NCBI RefSeq assembly: GCF_013407165.1
Contig: NZ_CP026994.1
Location: forward strand, 958,187 to 1,022,186
From: Nitrosopumilus oxyclinae
GTDB taxonomy: Archaea; Thermoproteota; Nitrososphaeria; Nitrososphaerales; Nitrosopumilaceae
DNA: 64,000 nucleotides
Direction: 5' to 3'
Positions within the stretch are counted from its first letter, which is position 1. Each line of letters starts with the position of its first letter. Positions 35,662 to 44,927 of the stretch are shown here, piece after piece. The position numbers were made by a program, and so were the translations under genes. A model generated the notes under the pieces. It saw nothing but the letters and a program-made list of their open reading frames with translations, searched no databases and was not told the origin of the DNA.

Positions 35662-37029
35662 TTAACTCATAGAGCTAACGTGTTCTTTACAAACATCTGC
35701 GGAGCATCCACATGATGCGTCACATAGACAGGAACCTTGCATTTCACAATCACATTCAGAACCCATTTCTGCAGAAGATGCACATCCACATGCTGCTTCT
35801 TCACGATTAGCCATTGTTGGAGGTGGAGTAGTAGTTTCCTGAGGAGCAGTGTTCTCATAGACACTTCGAGTTTGCTGATAATCAGTTTCATCTTTCAGAT
35901 GAGCTTCACCTCTATTGGTCTGATATCCACCAGAAGAGGCACTAGTTTGGTAGCCAACTAGTCTATTTGGATCAATTCCTTGTTGACCTTGAGTTTCATT
36001 TTTGAGTGATCTGCTACTAATGAAGAAAAATGCAATACCTGCAACTGCAGCTAATCCTGCCATTCCATAAACTATCATCACAGGGAAATCACCAGTAGAT
36101 GTAGTCATATAATCAGCAGGAGGAGTTGGAGTTACACCGGCAATTTCAACACCGTCTAATTTATCTAAAGCACCAAATCCAATGGTAGACAAATTTGCTG
36201 TATCTGTAGATTGAACACTTCTAACAACATAAAGTTGATCAGCCATTATTTCTGCTTCAAAGACTCTTTCAACTTGTCTTCCTTCTCTAATACTACTTTC
36301 ACCCATCGTCCATGACGATACAACAAATCCAGCGATTTCATCATCTAGTCCAAAGGTTCCAGCATCCACATTGATTCCAGTTGGATCAAATAGAAAGTGC
36401 CAGTTGGTCAATGGTTGTTCTAAAATAAAGTCAGCATTAATGAGATGTTTTCCTAAAACTTCTTCAGCTTCAGTTCCAGCAAAGTACGTGTACACTTCGG
36501 GTTCGTTATCCCTTAAAATATTAATTGGAATATTAATCTCAACACCATCAATTACAATTTCTTTATCGGTAGACATTCCTCTCCAACCCAAGTCAACTAA
36601 AGATCTTTGACCATCATCTGTAATCACATAATCACTTAATGTGCCTTGTAAAATTACACGATAATCAATTGAAGTGTTGATGTTTCTAGCTTTGAGATGA
36701 AAATCATAAGAGACATTCAAGTCACTAATTTGTGCTTGACTACCATCATTGGCAATACCACGGTTTAGTTCTGCAATAAGTGCTTGAACTCCAGGATTTG
36801 AAGAATCAGCAGTTCCTTGAACACTCCATTCTTTTCCTTGTAATTCATCAAAAAGATTTCCACCATTTGGATATTCGATAAAAACTGTTTTTTGATAATT
36901 CATTTTAAATGGAGATGTTTCAGTATTAGGGTTAATTCTAGCATCTAATTGTGCTGCCCAAACAGGAGTACTGGTACCGACAACAATAAGAGTTGCTAGC
37001 AAAACAGACAATATCACAGCCCGAGACAC
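35662..37029 (-). CDS. membrane-anchored surface protein with Cys-rich cytoplasmic tail
   Basis: A 455-aa protein with a signal peptide (VILSVLLATLIVVGTSTPVWA), a roughly 300-residue extracellular domain, and one membrane segment near residue 325 (PVMIVYGMAGLAAVAGIAFFF). The tail begins with a Gly/Thr/Tyr-rich stretch, and its last 45 residues hold nine Cys arranged mostly as C-x-C pairs (ACGC, ECDC, SCLC, SCGC, VC). The tail resembles a metallothionein-like or metal-cluster segment. ATG start. I recognise no family. It faces away from cofD. Confidence 0.8.
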   Translation of the reverse strand: MSRAVILSVLLATLIVVGTSTPVWAAQLDARINPNTETSPFKMNYQKTVFIEYPNGGNLFDELQGKEWSVQGTADSSNPGVQALIAELNRGIANDGSQAQISDLNVSYDFHLKARNINTSIDYRVILQGTLSDYVITDDGQRSLVDLGWRGMSTDKEIVIDGVEINIPINILRDNEPEVYTYFAGTEAEEVLGKHLINADFILEQPLTNWHFLFDPTGINVDAGTFGLDDEIAGFVVSSWTMGESSIREGRQVERVFEAEIMADQLYVVRSVQSTDTANLSTIGFGALDKLDGVEIAGVTPTPPADYMTTSTGDFPVMIVYGMAGLAAVAGIAFFFISSRSLKNETQGQQGIDPNRLVGYQTSASSGGYQTNRGEAHLKDETDYQQTRSVYENTAPQETTTPPPTMANREEAACGCASSAEMGSECDCEMQGSCLCDASCGCSADVCKEHVSSMS

Positions 37030-37107
37030 GAGTAAAATCCCTGAAATTACAGTAATAAACTTATCCTAATTATCTAGATCGGTAATTTTTTGAAAAAGTA
37101 ATATTGA

Positions 37108-38067
37108 GTGACAAACACTGCAAATACAGTTTTAGAGGAATATGATATGATAACAGTCTTAGCAGGTGGAACAGGTTCAGTCAAGCTAGTCCGAGGATTA
37201 GTGTCTCAAGAATCCAAAGTCAACGTAATTAGTAACGTTGGAGATAATTATTGGCTATACGGACTTTATGTCTGTCCAGATATCGATACTATCGTATACG
37301 GTTTAGCAGATTTACTTGATCAAGAACGAGGATGGGGAATGAAAAAGGACACATTCAACTTTTTACGACAAATGGAAGTTTTTGGTGAAGAGACATGGTT
37401 TAGAGTAGGAGACAGAGATGCAGCCACTCATTTGATTAGAACAAACATGTTGAAAAACGGAAAGAATCTAAGTGACATTACAAAATGGATGTGTGAGAAA
37501 TTTGCAGTGAGTGCAAACATCATACCAGTTACAGATAACAGTATTGAAACAAGAATTACCACAGACAAAGGAGAATTACATTTACAAGAATACCATGTCA
37601 AACACAGAGGTAAAGATCCAATTGAAGGGATTCAATATATCGGAGCAGACAAAGCTCGTCCAAATCCAGAGGCAATAAATGCAATCCATGATGCAGACAT
37701 GGTAATTTTAGCACCAGGAAATCCATTAACATCAATTGGTCCAATGTTACAGATTAAAGGAATTAGAAAAGAATTATCAAAAATAAAGAAAAAAGTGGTT
37801 GCAGTCAGTCCATTGATTGGCGATAATGCAATTAGTGGACCTGCAGCAAAATACATGCAGGCTGCAGGAATTGAATCAAATGCTTATGGATTAGCAAAGA
37901 TGTATTCCGACGTATGTGCAAACATCATTGTAGATTCAAAAGACAAGATGTTAGTAAAGAAAATTCAAAGTTTAGACATGAAGGTTTTTGAAACAAAGAT
38001 CACTATGAAAAATAAAATTGCTGAAGACGCATTAGCAAATTTCATTTTAAAACAAGTACACGTGTAA
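37108..38067 (+). CDS. cofD: 2-phospho-L-lactate transferase (F420 synthesis)
   Basis: CofD transfers the phospholactyl (or related) group onto FO to give F420-0. The core starts MITVLAGGTGSVKLVRGL, followed by NVGDNYWLYGLYVCPDIDT, AGDRDAATHL-like VGDRDAATHLIRTNML and ILAPGNPLTSIGPML, all typical of the family. The GTG at 37108 adds 13 residues before the usual family start at ATG 37147, which is an equally possible start. cofC begins 1 nt after the stop, so the two are an operon. Confidence 0.94.
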   Translation: MTNTANTVLEEYDMITVLAGGTGSVKLVRGLVSQESKVNVISNVGDNYWLYGLYVCPDIDTIVYGLADLLDQERGWGMKKDTFNFLRQMEVFGEETWFRVGDRDAATHLIRTNMLKNGKNLSDITKWMCEKFAVSANIIPVTDNSIETRITTDKGELHLQEYHVKHRGKDPIEGIQYIGADKARPNPEAINAIHDADMVILAPGNPLTSIGPMLQIKGIRKELSKIKKKVVAVSPLIGDNAISGPAAKYMQAAGIESNAYGLAKMYSDVCANIIVDSKDKMLVKKIQSLDMKVFETKITMKNKIAEDALANFILKQVHV

Positions 38068-38068
38068 T

Positions 38069-38707
38069 TTGAAAATAGCTGCAATTATTCCTGTAAAGAC
38101 TTTCTTAAATGCTAAAACCCGTTTAGATTTATCTCAACAACAGGTTGAAGAATTATGTAAAGTGATGTTAGAAGAAATTTTACACACTTTGTCAATTTCA
38201 CCACAAATTGAAAAAACAGTAGTGGTAACTAAAGAAGCAAAAGCAATCGAGATAGGAAAAAAATTCAATACAGTTACAATCATCGATGAAAAAGAAGAGA
38301 GTGTCAACAGTGCAGTGGCTTTAGCTGACAAATATCTTTTGGAAAATAACTTTAATGCATCAATAGTATTTCCTCAAGATATCCCATTTATCAAAACTCA
38401 AGATATCGATTTTATGTTAAACTACAAGATGCACCCCAATTTTGCAATAATTGTCCCTTCTAGAAGATTTGATGGTACCAATGCCTTGGTAAGAATGCCA
38501 ATAGATTTGATGGAGACTCATTACGATGAAGATAGTTATAAAATTCACATGAACACTGCAAAAGAGCACACACTCAATGTTGCAATGGTATTTGTGAAAA
38601 GAATAATGTGGGATGTAGATAACATGGAAGATCTCAAATTCTTACTAGAACAAAATGAAAAACCAGAGATATCAGAAAAAATTAGAAAAATTATAGCGTT
38701 AAAATAA
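38069..38707 (+). CDS. cofC: 2-phospho-L-lactate guanylyltransferase (F420 synthesis)
   Basis: CofC activates 2-phospholactate, or phosphoenolpyruvate in some lineages, with GTP and hands the product to CofD. The nucleotidyltransferase N-terminus AAIIPVKTFLNAKTRL and the FPQDIPFIKTQDID and IIVPSRRFDGTNALV segments are diagnostic. The length is 212 aa. TTG start, 1 nt after cofD. The metabolite used (lactyl or PEP) cannot be told by eye. Confidence 0.92.
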   Translation: MKIAAIIPVKTFLNAKTRLDLSQQQVEELCKVMLEEILHTLSISPQIEKTVVVTKEAKAIEIGKKFNTVTIIDEKEESVNSAVALADKYLLENNFNASIVFPQDIPFIKTQDIDFMLNYKMHPNFAIIVPSRRFDGTNALVRMPIDLMETHYDEDSYKIHMNTAKEHTLNVAMVFVKRIMWDVDNMEDLKFLLEQNEKPEISEKIRKIIALK

Positions 38708-38788
38708 AAAAATCGCTCAAAACATAAAAAAATTGTCATTTTAGGTACGAGATCTCAGACATACTTATAAGCAATAAATTAGAAAATG

Positions 38789-38797
38789 TTAAATATC
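38789..38797 (+). promoter_or_regulatory. possible TATA box for tfb
   Basis: TTAAATATC lies 24-32 nt before the tfb ATG. A second candidate, CTTATAAG at 38764-38771, would give a leader of about 25 nt. Either could be used. Confidence 0.35.
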
Positions 38798-38820
38798 ATC
38801 ATAAAAAGTTTTGAAAGAAA

Positions 38821-39729
38821 ATGGTTAAAACAACTAATCCAAAAGACAAATGTCCCAGATGTGGAAAGGGTACTCTAGTTACAGATGCCAATACAGGAGA
38901 AAATTTCTGTGGAAAATGTGGTTTTGTAATCACAGACAAAGTAGAAGAATCAGGGCCCGAATGGAGGTCATTTTCTAACGAAGGGGAGAATAAAAGCAGA
39001 GCAGGGGTTCCAACATCACTTGCAATGCACGATATGGGGTTAGCCACAGTAATCAATCCACAAAATAGAGACGCCACGGGTAAACCACTAACTGCAGCAA
39101 TGAAAAGCACTATTGAAAGATTAAGAACATGGGATAGTAGAAGCCAAGTTCATGAACCAGTTGACAGAAACTTTAGACAAGCATTTAGTGAATTAGACAG
39201 ATTAAAGGATAAATTAGCAGTAGGCGATTCAGTTATTGAAAAAGCAGCTTACATTTACAGAAAAGCTTTAGAGAAAGGATTAGTTAGGGGCCGTTCCATT
39301 TCAGCATTGATTGCATCAGCGCTTTATGCAGCATGCAGGGATACTGAAACGCCAAGGACACTAAAAGACATAGGTCAAGCAAGCAACATTAAGCGTAAAG
39401 ACATTGCAAGGTGTTACAGATTATTACTTCGAGAATTAAATTTGAAGATGCCAGTAGTTGATCCGGTAAAATGCATTTCGCGAATTGCAAGTAAAGCAGG
39501 GTTATCTGAAAAAACAAAAAGAAAAGCAACTAAAATTCTTCAAACAGCTGAAGAGCAAAAAATATCAGCAGGTAAAGATCCAATGGGATTGGCAGCTGCT
39601 GCACTTTATGTAGCATGTGTTACAAACGGTGAAAATAAAACTCAAAGAGATGTTGCAGAAGCTGCAGGAGTCACAGAAGTAACAATTAGAAATAGATACA
39701 AAGGATTGAAGGTAGCACTAAACCTCTAA
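38821..39729 (+). CDS. tfb: transcription initiation factor IIB (TFB)
   Basis: A 302-aa archaeal TFB that bridges TBP on the TATA box and RNA polymerase. The zinc ribbon has CPRC and CGKC at residues about 11-37, followed by the B-finger region (RSFSNEGENKSRAGVPTS). Two cyclin-like repeats follow (GRSISALIASALYAACR and DPMGLAAAALYVACV). ATG start. The 3' end overlaps the convergent CPBP gene by 12 nt. Confidence 0.97.
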   Translation: MVKTTNPKDKCPRCGKGTLVTDANTGENFCGKCGFVITDKVEESGPEWRSFSNEGENKSRAGVPTSLAMHDMGLATVINPQNRDATGKPLTAAMKSTIERLRTWDSRSQVHEPVDRNFRQAFSELDRLKDKLAVGDSVIEKAAYIYRKALEKGLVRGRSISALIASALYAACRDTETPRTLKDIGQASNIKRKDIARCYRLLLRELNLKMPVVDPVKCISRIASKAGLSEKTKRKATKILQTAEEQKISAGKDPMGLAAAALYVACVTNGENKTQRDVAEAAGVTEVTIRNRYKGLKVALNL

Positions 39730-40713
39730 GGTAGACTCTTTTTTAGAATAAAATCTATTTACAAATAAAATACATATTGAAAAAATACCCGTCACAAGCA
39801 GTAAAATTTCTAAAGTGGACATTAGAGAATGTGAAAATGCATCTTCAATAGAAATTACATTAATCTGAGAAATAAAATTCGCATATGAAAAAACAAAGTA
39901 ATTTGCAGCCCAATGAATCAAGAGAGAAACAACAAAACCATATCGAATGTATACCCAACCCAGAATTATTCCACTAGCCGCAGCTTGGGCAAATTTACCA
40001 GTACTCCAAGAATCACCAAATGCTATATGTGCAAATCCAAAAAGAACACCAACAAAAATAATTAAAAGAAATGCTTTTTTTGCATCATAAATATCCAAAT
40101 TAGCAGGACTCCACAAACATTTAACAAAATATTTCAAAGAAGACTTTGTAGAATAGAGAGCAAATAACGGAACACCAATTAAGATTAGACGAAACCCAAA
40201 CTCTTCAAGAAGAGGAGCTAAACTTACATAAAAAAACTGGATTAAATTATTTTCAGCCAAAGGAGGTACAATTTCAAGGCCAATCCCTTGCTGAACATAG
40301 TTTATCAGAGTCGAGATTAAAATTAAAATTGAAAACCATTTAGTAATTCCAATCATGTAATTTACACGTGTATCATATTTTCCAAATGAAATAATGGGTG
40401 AAAGGGTTTTAAAAAAATTATGACGAGGTCCAAGAATAGCAATAACAAAAAGAACAAGGTAAAATATCCACAGCACAACAAATGCATCACCTATACTAAC
40501 ATCAAGAGAGGATTTGTAAAAATCAGTACCAACAAAAAGATCCAAATGAGTTAAAGGATATTCAAAATTAATATCACCTCCGACATTAGTTTCAAAAATT
40601 ACGTAAATTCCAATTGGGAATGAAACTAAAAGTAAACCAAAAACTACTGAAAGTAATGCAGTGAATGGGATTCCAATAGACTGAATTATTTTATTTGGAT
40701 TTTGCAATTGCAC
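39718..40713 (-). CDS. CPBP-family intramembrane metalloprotease
   Basis: A 331-aa multi-span membrane protein. The CPBP (CAAX protease/Abi) motif 1 is PLLEEFGFRL (EExxxR), motif 2 lies in GFAHIAFGD and motif 3 in LIHWAANYFVF. The family includes prenyl-protein and intramembrane proteases, and the substrate is unknown. ATG start at 40713, 1 nt after the SUI1 gene stop, so the two share a transcript. It overlaps the tfb stop by 12 nt. Confidence 0.85.
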   Translation of the reverse strand: MQLQNPNKIIQSIGIPFTALLSVVFGLLLVSFPIGIYVIFETNVGGDINFEYPLTHLDLFVGTDFYKSSLDVSIGDAFVVLWIFYLVLFVIAILGPRHNFFKTLSPIISFGKYDTRVNYMIGITKWFSILILISTLINYVQQGIGLEIVPPLAENNLIQFFYVSLAPLLEEFGFRLILIGVPLFALYSTKSSLKYFVKCLWSPANLDIYDAKKAFLLIIFVGVLFGFAHIAFGDSWSTGKFAQAAASGIILGWVYIRYGFVVSLLIHWAANYFVFSYANFISQINVISIEDAFSHSLMSTLEILLLVTGIFSICILFVNRFYSKKESTLEV

Positions 40714-40714
40714 T

Positions 40715-41023
40715 CTAATGTAATTCTATTGTGTCTTCTGCAAATCCTAAATGAATCAAAGTATCTTTGATTGTATCACGATGATCTCCTTGTAAAAATA
40801 TGTAGCCTTCTTTTGCAGTTCCTCCACAGGCATATTTATTTTTGAGATCTTTTGCTACAGTTTCCAGATTATTTATTTTAGGATCCAATCCTTCAATCAT
40901 AGTACCCTTTTTCTTAAAACGCCTAGTTTCTAATCTGATAATGATTTTAGTACTATCTTTGGCAAGTTCACCACATGCGCACAAATCTTCGGGTAGACCA
41001 CAAGTATTACAAATTACTGCCAT
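40715..41023 (-). CDS. translation initiation factor SUI1/aIF1
   Basis: A 102-aa eIF1/SUI1-family factor that helps select start codons. The core TRRFKKKGTMIEGLDP and CGGTAKEGYIFLQGDHRD is diagnostic. The N-terminus carries CNTCGLPEDLCACG, a small Cys cluster common in archaeal members. ATG start. It is the first gene of a minus-strand pair with the CPBP protease. Confidence 0.93.
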   Translation of the reverse strand: MAVICNTCGLPEDLCACGELAKDSTKIIIRLETRRFKKKGTMIEGLDPKINNLETVAKDLKNKYACGGTAKEGYIFLQGDHRDTIKDTLIHLGFAEDTIELH

Positions 41024-41127
41024 TCGTTCGAACTAAATTCAATTATTCACACTATTAAGCCTTGTTTGAATATTATGAAAAAATAAAAAATAAACGGATT
41101 TTTTAGATAGAAAATTAAAGAAAAACA

Positions 41128-41454
41128 GTGACAGAAGAACTTACAAAAAAAGCTGCTGAAATGCTTCTTCAAGGAGCAACATTACTTAGCGAACCTTGTC
41201 CATACTGTGCAGGCGTCAGAGTGATGAAAGCAGGTCTGGCATTGTGTATTAGTTGTGGCAGACAGCCAGAAAAAAAAGAGATAATCATTGAAAATCCAGT
41301 TAATGAGACAACAAGCATAGAAAAAACATTCGAGAAAAAATTAGAGATACTTTCTAAGGAACTTGAACAAGAAAAAGATCATGAAAAACAACAAAATATC
41401 TTAAAAACGATCAATTCACTGCTAGAAACAATTGAGAAGTTGAAAGGGAAATAA
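41128..41454 (+). CDS. UPF0148 / autoantigen p27-like zinc protein
   Basis: A 108-aa protein. Residues 1-45 match the Sjogren/scleroderma autoantigen p27 (UPF0148) pattern: AAEMLLQGATLL, then CPYC and CISC as a zinc ribbon. The C-terminal half is a charged coiled coil (KKLEILSKELEQEKDHEKQQ). Archaeal members are common and uncharacterised. GTG start. Confidence 0.85.
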   Translation: MTEELTKKAAEMLLQGATLLSEPCPYCAGVRVMKAGLALCISCGRQPEKKEIIIENPVNETTSIEKTFEKKLEILSKELEQEKDHEKQQNILKTINSLLETIEKLKGK

Positions 41455-41493
41455 TAAAGAAAATCTTAAGTTCATAATTCACCTACAAAAATC

Positions 41494-41670
41494 GTGAAAC
41501 AAGATAGATATGAAACAATATTGATTGAATCAAAAATTAGAGAAGGGGTTTTTCATAAAGTTGTTAAAGACTTAGAAAGCGGAAAAGCTGTTTCTTGTTC
41601 TTGTAAATGTTGGAGTAAAGGAAAAAAGCCTTGTGTAGGGATGAGAACTATCGGTTATGAAAGTACCTAA
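41494..41670 (+). CDS. 58-aa Cys-cluster protein, unknown
   Basis: A short frame with GTG start and TAA stop encoding a basic protein. Its C-terminal half has CSCKCW and a fourth Cys eight residues later, within GKKPCVGMR. The N-terminal 30 residues form an amphipathic alpha/beta stretch. The Cys cluster could bind zinc or iron. It fills most of the gap between the UPF0148 and universal stress genes. No family recognised. Confidence 0.6.
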   Translation: MKQDRYETILIESKIREGVFHKVVKDLESGKAVSCSCKCWSKGKKPCVGMRTIGYEST

Positions 41671-41752
41671 AAAAGAAAAAAATTGCTAAAAAGAAAATCT
41701 GATCTTAAAATCAACCACACAGTATAAATCCTAAAGTAAATGTTACAAGACA

Positions 41753-42190
41753 TTGAAAAATATTTTAGTTCCTTTTGATGGTTCAGGATACTCTCAAAAG
41801 GCATTTGACACAGCATTGGAGATAGCAGAAAAATTTGAATCAAAACTCACAGTCATGACCGTATTACAATCGAAATTATCTGATTCTGCTGGAATTTCTC
41901 TTGAAAGATTACAAGAAATCCAAGACGAAGAAGAGAATACTGCAACAATTATGCTAAAGAAGCTAGAAGAGCAAGCAAATGCCAAAAATGTACCATTCTC
42001 AATAGCAATAATCCACAACCCTTCATCTTCAGATGGAATAGTATCTTTTGCCGGTAAAAACAATATCGACTTTATTGTAATGGGGTCTCATGGAAGAACT
42101 GGTTTTAGAAAAATTGTGTTAGGAAGTGTTGCAAATGGAGTACTCGGACATGCCAAATGCCCCGTTCTAATTACAAAAGGAACTGAATAA
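41753..42190 (+). CDS. universal stress protein (UspA family)
   Basis: A 145-aa single-domain UspA protein. The N-terminal ILVPFDGSGYSQKAF and the ATP-binding G-x2-G-x9-G-S/T motif (MGSHGRTGFRKIVLGSVA) are complete, so it is of the ATP-binding type. TTG start. A single gene with no obvious partner. Confidence 0.93.
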   Translation: MKNILVPFDGSGYSQKAFDTALEIAEKFESKLTVMTVLQSKLSDSAGISLERLQEIQDEEENTATIMLKKLEEQANAKNVPFSIAIIHNPSSSDGIVSFAGKNNIDFIVMGSHGRTGFRKIVLGSVANGVLGHAKCPVLITKGTE

Positions 42191-42288
42191 TACAGAATTG
42201 AGACAAATTTAGGAAAAAACACGATTTAAGGTCAAATTATAGTTGATGAATAAAGTTTTTATGTTAAAATCCGCGATGACGAATTGTA

Positions 42289-42453
42289 ATGGCAGATAAG
42301 AAATCAGCACCACTCCCAGCATCAAGTGGAGGTCTCATGAGATTCTTTGAAGATGAGACAAAGGGATTCAAATTAGATCCAAAAATCGTAGTATCAATTC
42401 CCATCAGTTTAATTGCCGTTTCATGGATAATTGATTTATTTTTCGCTCCGTGA
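42289..42453 (+). CDS. preprotein translocase Sec61-beta subunit
   Basis: A 54-aa protein of the archaeal Sec61-beta/SecG type. It has a short polar N-terminus (MADKKSAPLPASSGGLMRFF), then EDETKGFKLDPK, then one membrane segment (IVVSIPISLIAVSWIIDLFF). It is a small non-essential subunit of the SecYE channel. ATG start. The DUF2070 gene starts 7 nt after the stop. Confidence 0.93.
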   Translation: MADKKSAPLPASSGGLMRFFEDETKGFKLDPKIVVSIPISLIAVSWIIDLFFAP

Positions 42454-42460
42454 ATAAACA

Positions 42461-44209
42461 ATGGAAAAAGCTCCAGATGATGTTTCAAATATACACAATA
42501 GATTTTCCCTTACTCTAGTAAATCCAGGATCAAAGTATTTTTCACTTGTTGTTTCAATGGTTGTAGCATCAGTAACGGTTTTAGCAATATATTTTGGCTA
42601 TTTGAGTAATCTAGGTTTTGAAGAAAACTGGTATAGATTACCAATAGTTTTAGGAGTTTTAGCTTTAACACAATTACTAGATACAAGATTTTCAAAGAAA
42701 AAAGAATACTCAAAATCTTTGCATTCATCTCTTTTTGCAAACATGTTGTGGACAGTTACACTGTTGATGGGTATACTTTCAAGCATTGTCTTATCAAAAG
42801 ATATTGAACCATTTTTCATAGTATTCGGATTATTGCTTTTTGCCAGTTTTAGAATTGGTATTTACACTACAACTCTAGGGGCGAGTCTCAAAAAAGCATG
42901 GGCAATATGCTTTATCCAACCAGTAGCAATGTATCTTGTATTAATTCCACAAGATTTGTGGGTTTCAATACTTAGTGAACCAATAGGTTTAGGATACGGC
43001 GTATCATTTATGATAATTGCAAGTGTATGGTCAGTTGTTACAGATAGAGCTGGGAGACCGGCAATGGCAAGTACACATAAAACAATTCAAGCATATCTTG
43101 CGTCTCAAGGAAATGATTTTGAAGATGCAGAAGAACTAATGGAACAGCGCTCAAATGAAACCAAAGTATCAACATCACAAATCAAATTTTCGATGGATAA
43201 TGGAGATAAAGAATTCAGAATTATATTGCCAGAAATTCATCCAGGACCATATCATCCAGTAGGTGGAAGCAATATCCCCTACCTAATTTACAAGAATTTG
43301 TCATCATCAGCCATGGTTATGCATAGCATATCAAATCACACATTAAATCTCCCATCAAGAAATGAAGTTGAAAAATATCTACATAATTTAGAGAACACCA
43401 AAGTAAAAGATGAGGGCATCAAATGCACAGAACCAGTAATTGTTCAAATTAACAAATCAAGAGTTACAGGTTTACTTTTTGGAAACAATCCATTATTATT
43501 TTTATCATTATCCCCACATGGAATGGAAGATATTCCAGATTATATAAAAACAGAAATTGAACAATATGCAAACAACAAAAATTATTCACAAACAATGATT
43601 GTTGATTGTCATAATGCGATGGGGGAGGAAATTTCAAAGGAAGATGGTGAAGACATGCTAAAAGCTGCAAAATCTTGTTTAGATACATTAATTTCAAAAA
43701 ATAGTTTCCCAATTGAATTAGGCTATGCAAATACGGATCAAATGGATGTATGGACAGAAGATTTAGGAATGGGGGGTCTTGGAATTATTTGTCTCAATAT
43801 TAATAATAAAAAATATTTTCTGGGATGGGCAGATGCAAATAACATGGAAAATGGAATTAGAGAAAAAATCATAGATATTTTTGCAAAGGAAGGCTGCCAA
43901 CTGTTAGAAATATGTACGTCTGATACTCATTATGCACCAGTTAAAGCAAGAAATAGAAACGGATACTATCAATTAGGATTAATTACAAGTGCAGAAAAAC
44001 TTGCAAAATGGTTCCTTACAATTGCAAAGAGTGCAGAGGCCAACATCACTACAGTAAAATTTGAAATTTTAGAAAATGAGACAAATGTCAAAGTAATGGG
44101 TCAAGGGATCTATGAAGACTACTCCAAGGCATTAGATAATTCATTGAAAATCACCAAGGGATTTGTAATAGGAGGAGTAGTCTTTTTTGTTACTAGTCTG
44201 TTCCTATAG
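42461..44209 (+). CDS. DUF2070-family membrane protein
   Basis: A 582-aa protein: about seven membrane segments in the first 200 residues, a large soluble domain with EIHPGPYHPVGGSNIPYLIY, and a final membrane segment at the C-terminus. This is the DUF2070 pattern, found in Archaea and of unknown function. The soluble part has metal-binding-looking residues (HPGPYHP, DCHNAMGEE, TSDTHYAPV). Its arrangement suggests an enzymatic domain facing one side of the membrane. ATG start, 7 nt after Sec61-beta. Its end overlaps the convergent nuclease-fold gene by 17 nt. Confidence 0.82.
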   Translation: MEKAPDDVSNIHNRFSLTLVNPGSKYFSLVVSMVVASVTVLAIYFGYLSNLGFEENWYRLPIVLGVLALTQLLDTRFSKKKEYSKSLHSSLFANMLWTVTLLMGILSSIVLSKDIEPFFIVFGLLLFASFRIGIYTTTLGASLKKAWAICFIQPVAMYLVLIPQDLWVSILSEPIGLGYGVSFMIIASVWSVVTDRAGRPAMASTHKTIQAYLASQGNDFEDAEELMEQRSNETKVSTSQIKFSMDNGDKEFRIILPEIHPGPYHPVGGSNIPYLIYKNLSSSAMVMHSISNHTLNLPSRNEVEKYLHNLENTKVKDEGIKCTEPVIVQINKSRVTGLLFGNNPLLFLSLSPHGMEDIPDYIKTEIEQYANNKNYSQTMIVDCHNAMGEEISKEDGEDMLKAAKSCLDTLISKNSFPIELGYANTDQMDVWTEDLGMGGLGIICLNINNKKYFLGWADANNMENGIREKIIDIFAKEGCQLLEICTSDTHYAPVKARNRNGYYQLGLITSAEKLAKWFLTIAKSAEANITTVKFEILENETNVKVMGQGIYEDYSKALDNSLKITKGFVIGGVVFFVTSLFL

Positions 44210-44879
44210 TGTTCATTTTATCAATATTACCATAAAATTCATCAATAAATGAAGCGAATTGAAAAATAGGAACTATTGGAACATTCTCAATAAAATCAAT
44301 TTTATCTTGATATAAAGTCACTATTACTGGCACAGCTATTGCTCCAGGGGTTTTTTCAACATATTGTTTTGTTCTTTCAATTTGTTTTTTAACAGCAGTA
44401 GATAGCGCAGATGAGCTATAACGTTTCCAATGTTTACAATCAATTAAAATTGCAATACCAAGTCTAATTCCAACAACATCAATTTCCATTCTAGGTTTTG
44501 TCAACATCATATTTTTCATTACTGCAAAATTTTTTTCAGATAGAATTTCTGCAGTTAAACCTTCAAAATCCCTCCACTCTAAAGCAACAGAGATCTCATC
44601 TATAGAATATCCTTTTTCAAGTAAGAATATCGCAGTCTTTAATTTATCACCATCTTCAAAAAGATATGAATTGTTTTCCTTTGTTCCAATATCATTTTTA
44701 ATAAATTCATCTAAAATTATTTTAGATTCAGCATCACTTAGTTTTGTAACAGCAGAAAAATCTTTTACAGATACACCTCCCTGTATAATACCTTGTAATC
44801 CAGTTATCATTTTTGGGTTGATATCCAATTGATGTATTTGATTCATTATGGAAATATAGGTTTTAGGAGCTATTAACAT
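44193..44879 (-). CDS. PD-(D/E)xK nuclease-fold protein, Mrr-like
   Basis: A 228-aa protein. The N-terminal 110 residues are helical, possibly a winged helix pair. The C-terminal half shows MEIDVVGIRLGIAILIDCKHW, the Asp and Asp-x-Lys pattern of the PD-(D/E)xK fold as in Mrr restriction enzymes or Holliday-junction resolvases. It may cleave or bind modified or branched DNA. The start could be ATG 44879 or the in-frame ATG at 44846. No methyltransferase gene is near, so a classical restriction system is not supported. Confidence 0.7.
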   Translation of the reverse strand: MLIAPKTYISIMNQIHQLDINPKMITGLQGIIQGGVSVKDFSAVTKLSDAESKIILDEFIKNDIGTKENNSYLFEDGDKLKTAIFLLEKGYSIDEISVALEWRDFEGLTAEILSEKNFAVMKNMMLTKPRMEIDVVGIRLGIAILIDCKHWKRYSSSALSTAVKKQIERTKQYVEKTPGAIAVPVIVTLYQDKIDFIENVPIVPIFQFASFIDEFYGNIDKMNTIGTD

Positions 44880-44927
44880 CAGGGTATTATGATATAGGTT
44901 TTAGTACATGGTTTTAAAATAATCAAT

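Noticed and set aside
44193-44879. Restriction-modification system
   Set aside because: Only a nuclease-fold gene is present; no methyltransferase or specificity gene is nearby.
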